This document shows, piece by piece, positions 14,934-14,966 of a stretch of DNA of 14,966 nt. The DNA is from Chitinophagaceae bacterium (GTDB lineage: Bacteria; Bacteroidota; Bacteroidia; Chitinophagales; Chitinophagaceae). The position numbers and the translations under genes were made by a program. The stretch lies in contig JAOQAL010000047.1 of NCBI GenBank assembly GCA_025963615.1, positions 1-14,966 of the forward strand, read 5' to 3'. A model generated the notes under the pieces. That model did not search any database. It was not told where the DNA came from and was given only the letters and a program-made list of their open reading frames with translations. Each line of letters starts with the position of its first letter. The stretch's first letter is position 1.

Positions 14934-14966
14934 GCAAACATAAAAAACCGGTGTAATTACGATTCT

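Noticed and set aside
1..14966. CRISPR array, tRNA, rRNA, insertion sequence or prophage
   Set aside because: No regularly spaced direct repeats, transposase or integrase motifs, or rRNA/tRNA-like sequence were seen on either strand.

Overview
The window looks like chromosomal DNA from a Bacteroidota bacterium, probably of the Chitinophagaceae or a close relative. Evidence: an outer-membrane protein and a TonB receptor of Bacteroidota type, two LytTR regulators, lipoproteins and secreted proteins whose signal peptides end at Ala-Gln, A/T-rich ribosome-binding regions, and two perfect copies of the Bacteroidota -7 promoter box (TAnnTTTG). It holds 11 convincing protein genes, one of them cut by the left edge. 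I found no rRNA, tRNA, CRISPR array, insertion sequence or phage gene.

Left part (1-5731). The C-terminal end of oligopeptidase B (ptrB, + strand) is followed by a spacer with a 17-bp inverted repeat. Next comes a large + strand gene for a predicted outer-membrane beta-barrel protein, which appears to start at TTG and carries a textbook EF-hand-like loop. It converges on ychF, the conserved ribosome-associated ATPase gene (- strand). Upstream of ychF is a 424-nt stretch with no recognisable gene, but with two antiparallel short ORFs and a + strand terminator-like hairpin.

Middle part (5732-9761, all - strand, read right to left). A TonB-dependent receptor with an N-terminal CarboxypepD_reg-like domain comes first, then a secreted helical repeat-like protein, then a membrane-anchored LytTR transcription factor. 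The receptor has a promoter matching the Bacteroidota consensus. The LytTR gene has the same -7 box and, just upstream of it, a long imperfect palindrome. The set resembles an uptake or sensing unit with its own membrane-bound regulator; the substrate is unknown.

Right part (9762-14966, all - strand). A tight operon runs from two tandem paralogous lipoproteins to a LytS-type histidine kinase and its LytTR response regulator (gaps of 18 and 2 nt, then a 4-nt overlap). A palindrome sits upstream of the probable operon promoter. Further downstream are a DoxX-family membrane protein and a secreted protein with three rhodanese domains, of which only the first keeps the catalytic cysteine. The best candidates for undescribed biology are the lipoprotein-pair two-component operon, the TonB/secreted-protein/LytTR cluster and the three-rhodanese protein.
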